A stretch of 64,000 nucleotides of DNA from Eggerthellaceae bacterium (GCA_022791455.1 JAAVZC010000004.1:1-64000), one strand, 5' to 3'; counted from the first letter of the stretch, positions 42,308 through 50,280 are shown. A program made the numbers and translations. The notes: generated by a model not told the origin, from the sequence alone.

Positions 42308-42944
42308 TGGGGGCCTCCCATCCTTCCGGAAGAGTCAGATCGTGGCACTCGTTGCAGACGAGCACTTGTTCTTCGTGGATTTTGTGGCAGTCGCCGCAGT
42401 CCAGGGCCAGGTCCTGATGGCTGGCATGGGGGTTGTACTTCTCGTCGTTGCCAGCAAAGCCCCACAACCCCGCGGTAATCTCGTCGAACGACGTGCCCAG
42501 GCTGTGATGGCATTCGGGGCGGGCGCAGAACTCCTCGTCGGCGAACTGCTTGCCGGTGGCGAGCATGGTGCCGTCATCGGTCATGGGATAGTTGTCAGAA
42601 ACCCACGCGCACACCTCGGACACCTGCGTGGTGATCTCGGCGGTGTGGCAGTCAAGGCAGGCCTCTTCCGCCTCCGCATGGGCGGTAATGCCCAGCTTCG
42701 GATCGTTCGCCTCGTAGGTCTCCACGTAGTAGTCCATCGGGCTGTGGCAGATGGCATTGCAGAAACTGGGCTGTTCATGCCAAATCCAGAACCCGGCACC
42801 GGCCACCACCACGATGGCCACCACCACACCGGCGGTAATCCATCCGCGGCGATGGCTCTTCTTCTTGGGCGCCGGCGCGCCGGCGGTCGAGCTGGGGGCT
42901 GAAACTTGCGAAGTCTCCGATGTCTTCGTGTTCTCTTCTCCCAT
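42297..42944 (-). CDS. NapC/NrfH-like multihaem cytochrome c, membrane-anchored
   Basis: 215 residues, start at 42944 with AAGGAGG upstream. A charged N-terminal segment is followed by one TM helix (about 35-55) and a periplasm-side haem domain. Haem-attachment sites: CNAICH (62-67, three residues between the Cys), CLDCH (96-100), CARPECH (140-146, four residues between), CGDCH (183-187) and CNECH (197-201). The Met three residues after the first site's His (CHSPM) recalls the haem-1 ligand of NrfH. It is a quinol-oxidising electron donor for the flavoprotein encoded directly downstream with an 11-nt overlap. Two non-standard spacings among five sites are notable and need specific lyase recognition. 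Confidence 0.9.
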   Translation of the reverse strand: MGEENTKTSETSQVSAPSSTAGAPAPKKKSHRRGWITAGVVVAIVVVAGAGFWIWHEQPSFCNAICHSPMDYYVETYEANDPKLGITAHAEAEEACLDCHTAEITTQVSEVCAWVSDNYPMTDDGTMLATGKQFADEEFCARPECHHSLGTSFDEITAGLWGFAGNDEKYNPHASHQDLALDCGDCHKIHEEQVLVCNECHDLTLPEGWEAPNAE

Positions 42945-43017
42945 AATCCCCTCCTTTTCCTGTTCGCTTGGGATCCTCGTGGCCCGCAAGATACCCTCCC
43001 AAACGGTGATCTGGCTA

Positions 43018-43034
43018 TTACCCCGGCGGGGTAA
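43018..43034. promoter_or_regulatory. NarL-like palindromic operator
   Basis: TTACCCC, one central base plus flanking G/C, GGGGTAA: a perfect 17-bp dyad. The half-site TACCCC fits the NarL-family heptamer (TACYYMT). The centre lies about 45 nt upstream of the transcription start implied by the TATCTT hexamer, a usual place for an activator. It is a plausible site for the LuxR/NarL-type HTH protein encoded at 38980. Confidence 0.55.
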
Positions 43035-43299
43035 ATTTTGTGTTTTCCCAGGTAGATTGAGGATAAGTGCCCCAAACGCGAAGAAACGGTGCCGTCGCCA
43101 CGACGCTTGGGGCAGCCTGGCACGGCGAGGGCGAGCAGAATTTGCGGGGCGCGGGCAAAGACTGCTTGGCGAATATTTGCAGCCGATTTGTGCGAACCGT
43201 GCGGTCATTTGGCGTCGCGATGGGGAAACCCTGCATTCGGTTTGACGACGAGTTGCAGCCGCGCTGGCGAACGCGGAGCCTAAAGTGAATTCCCGTAAA

Positions 43300-43333
43300 G
43301 CCAGGGCGGCACCCCCCTTCCGGCCGCCCTGGC
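43300..43333 (+). other. Strong leader hairpin before the SipW-type peptidase gene
   Basis: GCCAGGGCGGC (43300-43310) and GCCGCCCTGGC (43323-43333) form a perfect 11-bp stem with a 12-base C-rich loop. It lies 30 nt before the TTG start. There is no T-run, so it is more likely an RNA-stability or attenuation structure than a terminator. Confidence 0.5.
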
Positions 43334-43362
43334 CCCGAAACCTCAACGAAAGGAAGCCTCCG

Positions 43363-44010
43363 TTGGCCCGCTTCGCGCCCCGCTCCCGATTTCGCACCCT
43401 CGTGTCGGGATTCATCACCCTCGAGTGCGCGCTGCTCCTGGCAGCCGCCCTCGCCACTTCGGGCGCAGTGGCGCTGGGGCTTTCCCCGCTCGCCATCACC
43501 TCCGGCTCGATGGAGCCGACTATTGCGGTGGGCTCGCTGGTGTGGGCGGATCGCACACCCGCCGAGCAGCTTATGCCGGGAGACATCTGCGCCTTCTCCT
43601 CCCCCGACGGCATCACTGTCGTACACCGGGTGGAGTCCGTAGACACCGCCGACACATCGCTTATCACCAAGGGAGACGCAAACGCCGGCGTCGACCCGCG
43701 CCCGATCCCCTTCGCTTCGGTGCAAGGGAAGGTGGTGTTCGCGCTTCCTGTGGCAGGTGCTCTCTTCTTGGCAGTGCAAACCCACCGAGGGCTTTTCGTC
43801 CTCGTCCTCATCGGGATCAACGGCGCGCTCGCAGCAGCCGCGGCGGCCGTTTCCACATATCACTCTTTGAAAGGAGAACAGAATGGAGAAAATCGCGAAG
43901 AAGCAGAGCGGGCAGCAGAAGTTCCTGCGAGACTTGGGCAAGGTGGGAGTCACCATCACCGCCTGCGGCCTCATTTTCGCCGGAGCGGCCATGGCCTACT
44001 TCACCGCTAA
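43363..44010 (+). CDS. sipW: SipW-type (ER-like) signal peptidase I
   Basis: 215 residues from TTG at 43363, chosen because AAAGGA is 8 nt upstream and the hairpin at 43300 lies before it; a GTG at 43285 is in frame but has no good site. TM1 is at about 13-40. The catalytic Ser is in SGSMEPT (S49). Instead of Lys the dyad has His (ITVVHRV, H88), the mark of the SipW/ER class. ITKGDAN (about 101-107) is the conserved box E. TM2 and TM3 span about 124-163. The last ~42 residues overlap the next gene by 128 nt in another frame and are His/Arg-rich and unlike the family. SipW enzymes cleave TasA-type secreted fibre proteins; the two such genes downstream are the expected substrates. Confidence 0.9.
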   Translation: MARFAPRSRFRTLVSGFITLECALLLAAALATSGAVALGLSPLAITSGSMEPTIAVGSLVWADRTPAEQLMPGDICAFSSPDGITVVHRVESVDTADTSLITKGDANAGVDPRPIPFASVQGKVVFALPVAGALFLAVQTHRGLFVLVLIGINGALAAAAAAVSTYHSLKGEQNGENREEAERAAEVPARLGQGGSHHHRLRPHFRRSGHGLLHR

Positions 44011-44536
44011 CGGCACGGCAGAGAACGTCTTCACCATCTACGGCGGCAACAACGGTGAGACGCTCGACATCCGCATCGACGAGCCCGATTGGGATCCGGA
44101 CGCCGACCATACGGTGTTACCGGGCACCGAGCTCAAGAAGAACCCAATGATCACCAACACCGAGGGCGTGGACGCCTACGCTCTCATGAAAGTCACCATT
44201 CCCCAGGGCACGGTGGGCGGCACGGCCAACAGCCCGCTCTTTGCGCTGAATCAATTGAACACCGGCACCGATAAGCAGGAGTGGACCTCGCAGGGCAGCT
44301 GGACGGAAGACGGCAAGAAGATTGAGGTGTACTCCTACAACAGCACCATCGCCAAGGACGAGTCCACCGCTCCCCTGTTCGCGTCCGTATCCTTTAGTCC
44401 GCTTCTGACAAACGCCGAAGTAAACGCCCTCGATTCCTCCCTGTCCATCGATATCGAAGCGTTCTCTGTCCAGAAGGACAACATCGCCGACGCCGCAGCG
44501 GCCCTCGCCCTGTCCGGCTGGGTTAAGAACGTGTAA
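43883..44536 (+). CDS. TasA/camelysin-like secreted protein with SipW-type signal peptide
   Basis: 217 residues; GAAAGGAG lies 6 nt before the ATG. The signal sequence (about 16-40: KVGVTITACGLIFAGAAMAYFTANG) has the SipW-type ending AMAYFT. The mature part is about 175 residues, rich in Thr/Asn and predicted beta strands (VFTIYGGNNGETLDIRIDEP; ELKKNPMITNTEGVDAYALMKVTIP). That pattern is like the jelly-roll TasA/CalY fibre subunits, with the KNP…NTEG segment matching the 'kdp.v.Ntg' motif of the family. No sorting signal is present. The start lies inside the end of the SipW gene. Probably the major exported subunit, but fibre formation is inferred. Confidence 0.78.
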   Translation: MEKIAKKQSGQQKFLRDLGKVGVTITACGLIFAGAAMAYFTANGTAENVFTIYGGNNGETLDIRIDEPDWDPDADHTVLPGTELKKNPMITNTEGVDAYALMKVTIPQGTVGGTANSPLFALNQLNTGTDKQEWTSQGSWTEDGKKIEVYSYNSTIAKDESTAPLFASVSFSPLLTNAEVNALDSSLSIDIEAFSVQKDNIADAAAALALSGWVKNV

Positions 44537-44548
44537 GGCCGAAGCCCC

Positions 44549-45205
44549 ATGAAGCCCCTCGCCCTTTTGGTTTCCCTGCTGCTGGCGGCACTGCTGCAAC
44601 CGCATCCCGCTTGGGCCGACAGCGAGCCCTACCGCGTGGTGTTCGACGGACCCTTCGCCTCCCTCACCGAAGAAGGGGCGGACTTTTTCGCCCATATGGA
44701 CGGATTCCGGCCGGGCCAAACCCAGACCGGTGAGTTCATCTGCGAGAACCGCACGAACGGGCCGGTGGCGATCTCGGTGAAGTTGGTGCCTCGCGACAAC
44801 GCCCTGGCCGGGGCGCTTAGCACCGAGATTCGGGCGGGGAGCCTTGAGGGCGAGACGGTGGGGCTGCTCTCCATGCGCCAGCAGGAGGAAGTGTTCCTGT
44901 GCCGGCTGGAGAGCGGTGGATCCGCCCCCTTCGCGTTCCTGGCCACTGTATCGAACGAAGTGGATGCACGGGCGAGGGCGATGACGGGCCTTGCGGAATG
45001 GGAGTTCATCGCCGTTGCCGAACCAGACGAGAGCCCAAAGCCCGACAGCCCCAACAGCGAACAAGATACCGGCGGCAATTCGACCTTCCAGCAATCGCAC
45101 ACCCTCCCGCAAACCGGCGATACGGCCCTTGTTGCGTTGGCAGGACTCGCAACAGCCGGTGCCCTCGTCATCGCCCTCGTCGCCCAAAGAAACAGACGAC
45201 CCTGA
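44549..45205 (+). CDS. LPXTG-anchored surface protein in SipW cluster
   Basis: 218 residues. A Sec signal peptide (about 1-23) ends AWA before Asp24. The body (about 24-160) is beta-rich (GQTQTGEFICENRTNGPVAI recalls the TasA-like 'PG…T..I.V.N.s..P' pattern). A Pro/Ser/Asn-rich linker follows, then LPQTG (186-190), a hydrophobic stretch and an RNRRP tail. This is a complete sortase class A-type sorting signal for covalent wall attachment. It lies 12 nt after the TasA-like gene, and the next gene follows 10 nt later. It could anchor the TasA-like polymer to the wall, as TapA does in Bacillus. No sortase gene is in the window. Confidence 0.82.
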   Translation: MKPLALLVSLLLAALLQPHPAWADSEPYRVVFDGPFASLTEEGADFFAHMDGFRPGQTQTGEFICENRTNGPVAISVKLVPRDNALAGALSTEIRAGSLEGETVGLLSMRQQEEVFLCRLESGGSAPFAFLATVSNEVDARARAMTGLAEWEFIAVAEPDESPKPDSPNSEQDTGGNSTFQQSHTLPQTGDTALVALAGLATAGALVIALVAQRNRRP

Positions 45206-45215
45206 AAGGAATCTC

Positions 45216-48200
45216 ATGGCGCCCCGTCCCCGCATAGCCCGCCGCGGCCTGAAGACAGCCGGCATCCTCTTTTCCCTCGGCGCCTTGCTCTGCCTGGCGG
45301 TGGGAACGGCAGCGGCCTACTTCACCTCGACCGACATGGTGGTCAACTACTTCAGCCCCCAGGCGCAGACGCGCCAAAACATCGTCGCGTTCTATTGCGA
45401 GAGCGACAACTCGGTGAACTTCGCCGCCATCAACCCGACTGACGTGCAGGGAGACCCCTCCCGCTACACCATCGCGGGAAAGACCTGCACCCAATACTAC
45501 GATGCCCAGGAAGACCTGGATTTCGATGATCAGGGAACGGCCGGCCCCTTCTTCGCCTGCAACCGCGACGACTCGAAAAAGGTCTGGGATAGCAAGTACT
45601 CCCACATCTCGAAAGTGTGCTTCCTCACGCCGCTCCAGCCCCACTCGATGGCCGGATGGCTGCGGGACACCGGCCGCATCGACAAAGTGGAGGGTCTCGA
45701 AAACCTGGACACCTCGCAGTTGGAAAACCTGCGGCTAACCTTCTCCAGATGCTCGGGGCAGGCAGTGGCCCAGATCATAGGGGCCCTCGACACCTCTTCG
45801 GTCACCACAATGGAAGGCTGTTTCCGCGGGGCCCATATGGAAGGCTGGAATATGTCCGGCTGGGACACCTCCTCGGTCCGCGACTTCCGCAGCACCTTCG
45901 AATCCGCCACGGGGGAAAATCTGGACCTGAGCAGCTGGGACGTTTCGCAGGCGCAAACCATGGACCGCATGTTTTATTGCGCCTTCTGGAACTACTACAT
46001 CATGAGCGATGGCTACGAGTCCACCGATGTTCAGGCGGCATGCACTCCGCACTGGTGGGGGCTGGACATAAGCGGTTGGCAGCCGGAGCGGCTGGTCAGC
46101 TATAAGGACATGTTCTTCTCCTGCTGTACGCAATCTGTCGATTTGTCCGGTTTCGCCAACAGTGCCATCGGTCAGAATCCCGGCCTTGACAGCTCCTTTA
46201 TTAAAGAAGTGGCCGTTGGCAATCAGTGGATCTGGGACAACGTAGCCGCCGGCATAACCCCTTGGTTCTCCATAAGCACCCACGATAGCTACCGCAATTG
46301 GGACACCGTGAAAGGACAAGAGGCACCCCCGAATTGCACTGCCGCCACCTACGACCGAAGCGCCCTGTTCGCCGTGCTCTACGACGGGGAACTGAGCCTG
46401 TACCGGGTGCTGAACCGTCAGACAGACGACCCCGAGGAAGACAAATGGGGCATGTACTACGAAACCTTCCAGCGCTACAACAAGGGCTACTACGACGCGG
46501 TGTTCCCGCTCGATTACAAGCAGGCGCTGACCTCGGCGACCGAAGTGCCATGGCGCGAGCACGCCGATCAGATCACTGCGGTCAGCGTTAAAAGCGATAT
46601 CGCGCCACTATGCATGGACTGGTGGTTCGACGGACTTTCCTCCTGCGCCCAGTTCTCACTGGAACGGCTGGATGCGCGCCAATGCTCGCTCGGGCGGCCC
46701 CTGTTCTCAGGGTGTTCGCTCATGAACCGCCTGTCCATTGGCGAAAATTGGGAATTCCCCGCCGAAAGCGGGACGTTCGCCCAACCGCAACCGGGCATCT
46801 GGTACGCCAACGGCACCGAGTATCGCGAAACCGACTCGCTGCCGAAGCCGGGCACCTACTGGCGCCAGAATCCCGTAGCTTTCATGACTACGGACAAAGT
46901 ACTCCACCTGGCCGATGGCCGGGTAAGCGTCAAGGACACCTTCAACGGGAAGAAAGTCATCGCAAAGACTAGCCTCGGGCTCGATTGGCTCGACTCCCTC
47001 GCTCCTGCAACGCCGTGGAGCACCTGGGACTATCGATCTGTCGTTGTCGAAACGCCGCTGAAGCCGCGCTCTTGCGAACGATGGTTCTACTTCTCACCTG
47101 CAGAGAAGATGGATCTTTCGAAGCTGAATACTACCGAGGCCTCCTCACTTCGGGACATGTTCGCCTTCTGCTACGAGCTTTCCGATGTAACCCTGGGCGA
47201 GGACTTCGACTTTCGCGGCACCGGCCAAACCAATCAGTGCCAGCTGCCCGACGATATGTGGAAGGATCAGGCCACTGGCTACTCCTACTATGCCAGCATG
47301 ATTCCCAATCGCACAGCGGCCCGCTACACCCGCGGGCTGGAATGGCGGGCGCTGCTCTACGACAGCCCGACAGACGAAACAACGCTGGAATTCCGCTTCT
47401 CGAAGCCGATTGCCGCCGGCGAGACGACGGCCGATGGGTACGAGATCAAAGAGGTCTTCACTGGCTTCGACCAGAGCACCTACTACGGCGCCGCCGACGC
47501 TCCTTGGCACAGCCACCGCAGCCAAATTCAGAAAGTGGTGGTTGCGGATCCCCTTGCCCCTGCCGCCACCAGTTACTGGTTCACCGATTTCACCAGCTGC
47601 AACGAACTGGACCTGGGCAGCCTGGACACCACTGACTGCTCCTCTATGAACCTCATGTTCAAAGGCTGCGCGGCGAAGCGCATCACCGTTGGCGATCGGT
47701 TCTCCTTCGAAGGCCGTACCGGCTCGCGGCTGTGCTCATTTGACGAGGGTACATGGAAAGCCGAAGGAACCGGCGCCGTATACCAACGACCGCAGAATAT
47801 CCCATCCTTCCAGGCTGAAACCTATCTGGGTGGGCTTATCGCACAGGCAATCTTCCTGGAAAACAAGGACTTGCGGTTCGTGCTGGCAGACAAATTACTT
47901 GAAGCCTGGATGAGTTCCTACGACGGCCTGGGAGTACGCTGGTCTTGTAAATTCGACGACATCTCAAGCGCCTCTATCCCCTGGTTAAAAGAGGTGGGCT
48001 TCGGCAGCCAGAATATTCCAAGCTCGGCCAAGCGCGTGATCGCCGAGGCTCCCCTTGCCCCCAAATCGATTGCGGGCTGGTTCAAAGGGTTCACCGCGTG
48101 CGAGGAAATAGATCTCGATCTGCTCGATGTGAGCAATTGCACCTCGCTTGAAGAAACATTCTATGAATGCGAGAGCCTTGTAAGCATCAACATTGCCAGC

Positions 48201-48761
48201 TGGGATGTTTCCCAGATGACCACCATGGCCTCGGGGTTCTTCGGAGCGAAGGTTTTGCCGAGGGTAGACGTGAGTTCTTGGCAGCCCGAGAAATGCACGA
48301 GCTTCGCCAGCCTGTTCGCTCGCTGCTGGAAACTGGCAGAAATAGACCTCTCTCGATGGACAGCAAACAAATGCACGAGCTTCTCGGGAATGTTCAGCGG
48401 ATGCTCGGCGCTTACTTCCTTGGATCTAAGCGCATTGAGCCCCCAGGCGCCCGCCAACTACACCCGCATGTTCGGCAGCTGCAGCAAGCTGCAAGAGCTG
48501 GATATATCGAACCTGGCTATTAGAGGCGCCTGTGACCTGTATTACATGTTCGAGAACTGCTCGGCCCTGACCACCATCTACGGCCAAGACTGGGAAGTGG
48601 GCAGCTGCAAATACCCGAACGACACCTTCAAGGGATGCACCGCCCTCACCGGCCAGAACGGATCGACTCTCGCCAGCATTGGCCACACGCGCGCCATCAG
48701 CGCCCGCATCGACCGCGAAGAAGCCCCGGGGCTCTTCACGTCCCCTCCCGAAGCCTCCTAA
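45216..48761 (+). CDS. BspA-like/DUF285 surface protein with SipW-type signal peptide
   Basis: 1181 residues from ATG 45216 (AAAGGA upstream); a longer frame only overlaps the preceding gene. The signal peptide (about 10-36: [20 protein letters not shown], then TAAAYFTST) is of the SipW class. The body has many DUF285/BspA-type repeats (LDTSSVTTMEGCFRG, LDLSSWDVSQAQTMDRMFY, LDVSNCTSLEETFYECESL, IASWDVSQMTTMASGF), densest in two blocks (about 165-330 and 950-1130), separated by stretches with less clear repeats. Cys recurs at the end of repeats (MF..C). No LPXTG or TM anchor is seen at the C-terminus, so attachment must come through partners. BspA-like proteins commonly bind host or matrix proteins. 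Confidence 0.85.
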   Translation: MAPRPRIARRGLKTAGILFSLGALLCLAVGTAAAYFTSTDMVVNYFSPQAQTRQNIVAFYCESDNSVNFAAINPTDVQGDPSRYTIAGKTCTQYYDAQEDLDFDDQGTAGPFFACNRDDSKKVWDSKYSHISKVCFLTPLQPHSMAGWLRDTGRIDKVEGLENLDTSQLENLRLTFSRCSGQAVAQIIGALDTSSVTTMEGCFRGAHMEGWNMSGWDTSSVRDFRSTFESATGENLDLSSWDVSQAQTMDRMFYCAFWNYYIMSDGYESTDVQAACTPHWWGLDISGWQPERLVSYKDMFFSCCTQSVDLSGFANSAIGQNPGLDSSFIKEVAVGNQWIWDNVAAGITPWFSISTHDSYRNWDTVKGQEAPPNCTAATYDRSALFAVLYDGELSLYRVLNRQTDDPEEDKWGMYYETFQRYNKGYYDAVFPLDYKQALTSATEVPWREHADQITAVSVKSDIAPLCMDWWFDGLSSCAQFSLERLDARQCSLGRPLFSGCSLMNRLSIGENWEFPAESGTFAQPQPGIWYANGTEYRETDSLPKPGTYWRQNPVAFMTTDKVLHLADGRVSVKDTFNGKKVIAKTSLGLDWLDSLAPATPWSTWDYRSVVVETPLKPRSCERWFYFSPAEKMDLSKLNTTEASSLRDMFAFCYELSDVTLGEDFDFRGTGQTNQCQLPDDMWKDQATGYSYYASMIPNRTAARYTRGLEWRALLYDSPTDETTLEFRFSKPIAAGETTADGYEIKEVFTGFDQSTYYGAADAPWHSHRSQIQKVVVADPLAPAATSYWFTDFTSCNELDLGSLDTTDCSSMNLMFKGCAAKRITVGDRFSFEGRTGSRLCSFDEGTWKAEGTGAVYQRPQNIPSFQAETYLGGLIAQAIFLENKDLRFVLADKLLEAWMSSYDGLGVRWSCKFDDISSASIPWLKEVGFGSQNIPSSAKRVIAEAPLAPKSIAGWFKGFTACEEIDLDLLDVSNCTSLEETFYECESLVSINIASWDVSQMTTMASGFFGAKVLPRVDVSSWQPEKCTSFASLFARCWKLAEIDLSRWTANKCTSFSGMFSGCSALTSLDLSALSPQAPANYTRMFGSCSKLQELDISNLAIRGACDLYYMFENCSALTTIYGQDWEVGSCKYPNDTFKGCTALTGQNGSTLASIGHTRAISARIDREEAPGLFTSPPEAS

Positions 48762-48762
48762 G

Positions 48763-48862
48763 TTGTCATCCTGAGCGGAGGCCGAAGGCCGGAGTCGAAG
48801 GATCTCACCCGGCTGGAGAGATCCTTCGACTACGCGCTACGCGCTTCGCTCAGGATGACAAC
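48763..48862. repeat. Dispersed palindromic repeat as an inverted pair
   Basis: A reverse copy (48763-48806, TTGTCATCCTGAGCGG … TCGAAGGATCT) faces a forward copy (48818-48862, GATCCTTCGACTACGC … CTCAGGATGACAAC) across an 11-base gap. The pair starts one base after the BspA-like stop codon and would form a hairpin of about 40 bp. Confidence 0.88.
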
Positions 48863-48873
48863 GGATCAAGCAC

Positions 48874-48902
48874 AAAATAAGGCCCGGCGTTTGCCGGGCC
48901 TT
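48874..48902 (-). terminator. Rho-independent terminator of the rubredoxin gene
   Basis: AAGGCCCGGC / GCCGGGCCTT stem (48879-48902) followed on the minus strand by ATTTT. It starts 5 nt after the rubredoxin stop. Confidence 0.8.
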
Positions 48903-48907
48903 GGGGG

Positions 48908-49072
48908 TTACTCCTCGTAGAGGGAGAACTGGTCTTTGCTCACGCCGCAGACCGGGCAAACCCAATCCTCGGGGATATCGGCAAACGCGGTGCCGGGCTC
49001 GATGCCGCCGTCCGGATCACCCACTTCGGGATCGTAAATGTATCCGCACACGTCGCAGATGTACTTTTCCAT
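48908..49072 (-). CDS. Rubredoxin
   Basis: 54 residues from MEKYICD (49072); GGAGAC lies just upstream. The two iron-binding knuckles are CDVCGY (6-11) and CPVCGV (about 39-44). [17 protein letters not shown] (about 15-31) and EDWVCP are standard. It is a one-electron carrier, in anaerobes often serving oxygen or peroxide detoxification. No cognate oxidoreductase is adjacent. Confidence 0.96.
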   Translation of the reverse strand: MEKYICDVCGYIYDPEVGDPDGGIEPGTAFADIPEDWVCPVCGVSKDQFSLYEE

Positions 49073-49173
49073 AGCTTGTCTCCAATCATCAGACAATAAC
49101 ACGCGTAAAGAATTGTGCCACTGAAGCAGACAGAGGCTGCCTCCGAACAGCCAGACGAAACCATTCCGTAGCC

Positions 49174-49983
49174 TTACGCTCCAGGACCGTCCTCGGGAAC
49201 CATCGCCGCCACGGCCAGCTCCGCCGGCGCTTCTTCAAAGCCACCAGATAAGATCCGCACGCGCTCCCTCAGCTTTCCGTACAAAGCCATGTAGCCATTC
49301 ACCACCAAGCCCGTGCAGACGGCGCAAATCACCGTTCCCTCGCGCACTCCGGCAAGATGCCCCATAAAAGCAAAGGAGCAAGCAATGGCACTTAGCGCGC
49401 ACGTGACATCGAAGCACACTTTCATAGTGCCGAACTTGGCCCCGGTCTTGCGCACGATAGCCTGAACCACCGCCTCGCCGCAATTCATCACCGTACCGGA
49501 AACCACCGTCATGACAATCCCCAGCGCCAAAATCAAAATGCCCACAGCCAGGCAGAGCAACGCCTGCCCATAATTCTCGGGCGAAAGCGGCACGAGCACC
49601 GCCATGAACACATCGATGCACACCCCAAAGAATACCGAAATGGGAATCTGCAGCAAATCGATGGGGCGGAAATCCCGCCGCAGAATCACCACTTGCACAA
49701 GCACCAGGAAGCACTGCCAACAAAGCATGAAAACCCCGAAGCTCACCTGCGGAAAAGCCAGACTCAGCACGTTGGGGCAAGCGGAAATGGGCGAATTTCC
49801 CAGATTCGCCTTCACCACCACATCGATAGCAAACGCCATGACGGCGATGCCCAGCAACATGAGCGCAATGCGCCCCGCCATAAACAGGATGGCACGCCCG
49901 TTGACGGCACCCGAGCGCTCGCGCCCCATGGATTTCCCTTTGACCCGAATCTCATTTCCGCGATTCGCCGGCCGCACCGTCAT
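49174..49983 (-). CDS. YczE/YitT-like membrane protein
   Basis: 269 residues. Five to six TM segments are visible at about 32-58, 78-98, 108-150, 155-175 and 195-240. The first is followed by [19 protein letters not shown], the family mark of YczE-like proteins; [14 protein letters not shown] and [19 protein letters not shown] also fit. The function of the family is not established. Three possible starts exist in the N-terminal 20 residues; the ATG at 49983 has AGGATGGT upstream. No operon partner is seen. Confidence 0.75.
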   Translation of the reverse strand: MTVRPANRGNEIRVKGKSMGRERSGAVNGRAILFMAGRIALMLLGIAVMAFAIDVVVKANLGNSPISACPNVLSLAFPQVSFGVFMLCWQCFLVLVQVVILRRDFRPIDLLQIPISVFFGVCIDVFMAVLVPLSPENYGQALLCLAVGILILALGIVMTVVSGTVMNCGEAVVQAIVRKTGAKFGTMKVCFDVTCALSAIACSFAFMGHLAGVREGTVICAVCTGLVVNGYMALYGKLRERVRILSGGFEEAPAELAVAAMVPEDGPGA

Positions 49984-50106
49984 AGTCTCACCATCCTTTC
50001 AGTCTTCGCGCTATTCCTGCCTCTCCGTTATAGCAATCTCATCCTCCTTTTCTGAGGATGATTTACGCGAACAACCAAAAAGATGATGGTGAAAGTCGCA
50101 AATAAG

Positions 50107-50152
50107 GAGATCCTTCGACTCCGGGCTTCGCCCTCCGCTCAGGATGACAAGG
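50107..50152. repeat. Dispersed palindromic repeat
   Basis: GAGATCCTTCGACTCCGG … inner GGGCTTCGCCC … CTCAGGATGACAAGG. The inner arms differ from the CGCGC type but stay complementary. It abuts stem-loop C. Confidence 0.85.
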
Positions 50153-50156
50153 GGTA

Positions 50157-50280
50157 GCGGCCGCGCCGACCGGAGGGTGGAGCGAGGTTAAGCCAAAGGA
50201 GGTGAGAGATCCACTCCGCGAAGCGGAGTTAGCTCGAGCCGACGACGCGTCGAGCGTAACCCTTCGGCCGGCGCGGCCGC
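50157..50280. repeat. Large stem-loop element C, 22-bp arms
   Basis: Arms 50157-50178 and 50259-50280 (GCGGCCGCGCCG… / …GGCGCGGCCGC) pair over 22 positions with one mismatch and one G-U. Inside is a 7-bp hairpin ACTCCGC-gaa-GCGGAGT (50213-50229) and the segment CGAGCCGACGACGCGTCGAG, similar in placement to CGAGCCGCTAGGCGAGC in element B. It lies just after the pepQ stop. Confidence 0.82.

Larger units (their letters stand above)
42945..43362. promoter_or_regulatory. Divergent promoter region of reductase and SipW operons
   Basis: This 418-nt stretch has no protein gene I can support. It contains the TTACCCC palindrome (43018-43034) and, toward the reductase operon, a TATCTT hexamer (minus strand 42993-42988). 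Toward the SipW operon it has an 11-bp hairpin (43300-43333) and the ribosome-binding site AAAGGA. A promoter for the SipW operon was not identified. Confidence 0.45.

Noticed and set aside
42945-43856. N-terminal extension of the cytochrome frame up to 43856.
   Set aside because: It runs antisense through the SipW-type gene. The ATG at 42944 has AAGGAGG and gives the expected TM-plus-haem protein.
44991-45215. Upstream extension of the BspA-like frame into the LPXTG gene.
   Set aside because: The extension is Pro/Ser/Arg-rich shadow sequence. The SipW-type signal peptide starts at the ATG at 45216 with a ribosome-binding site.
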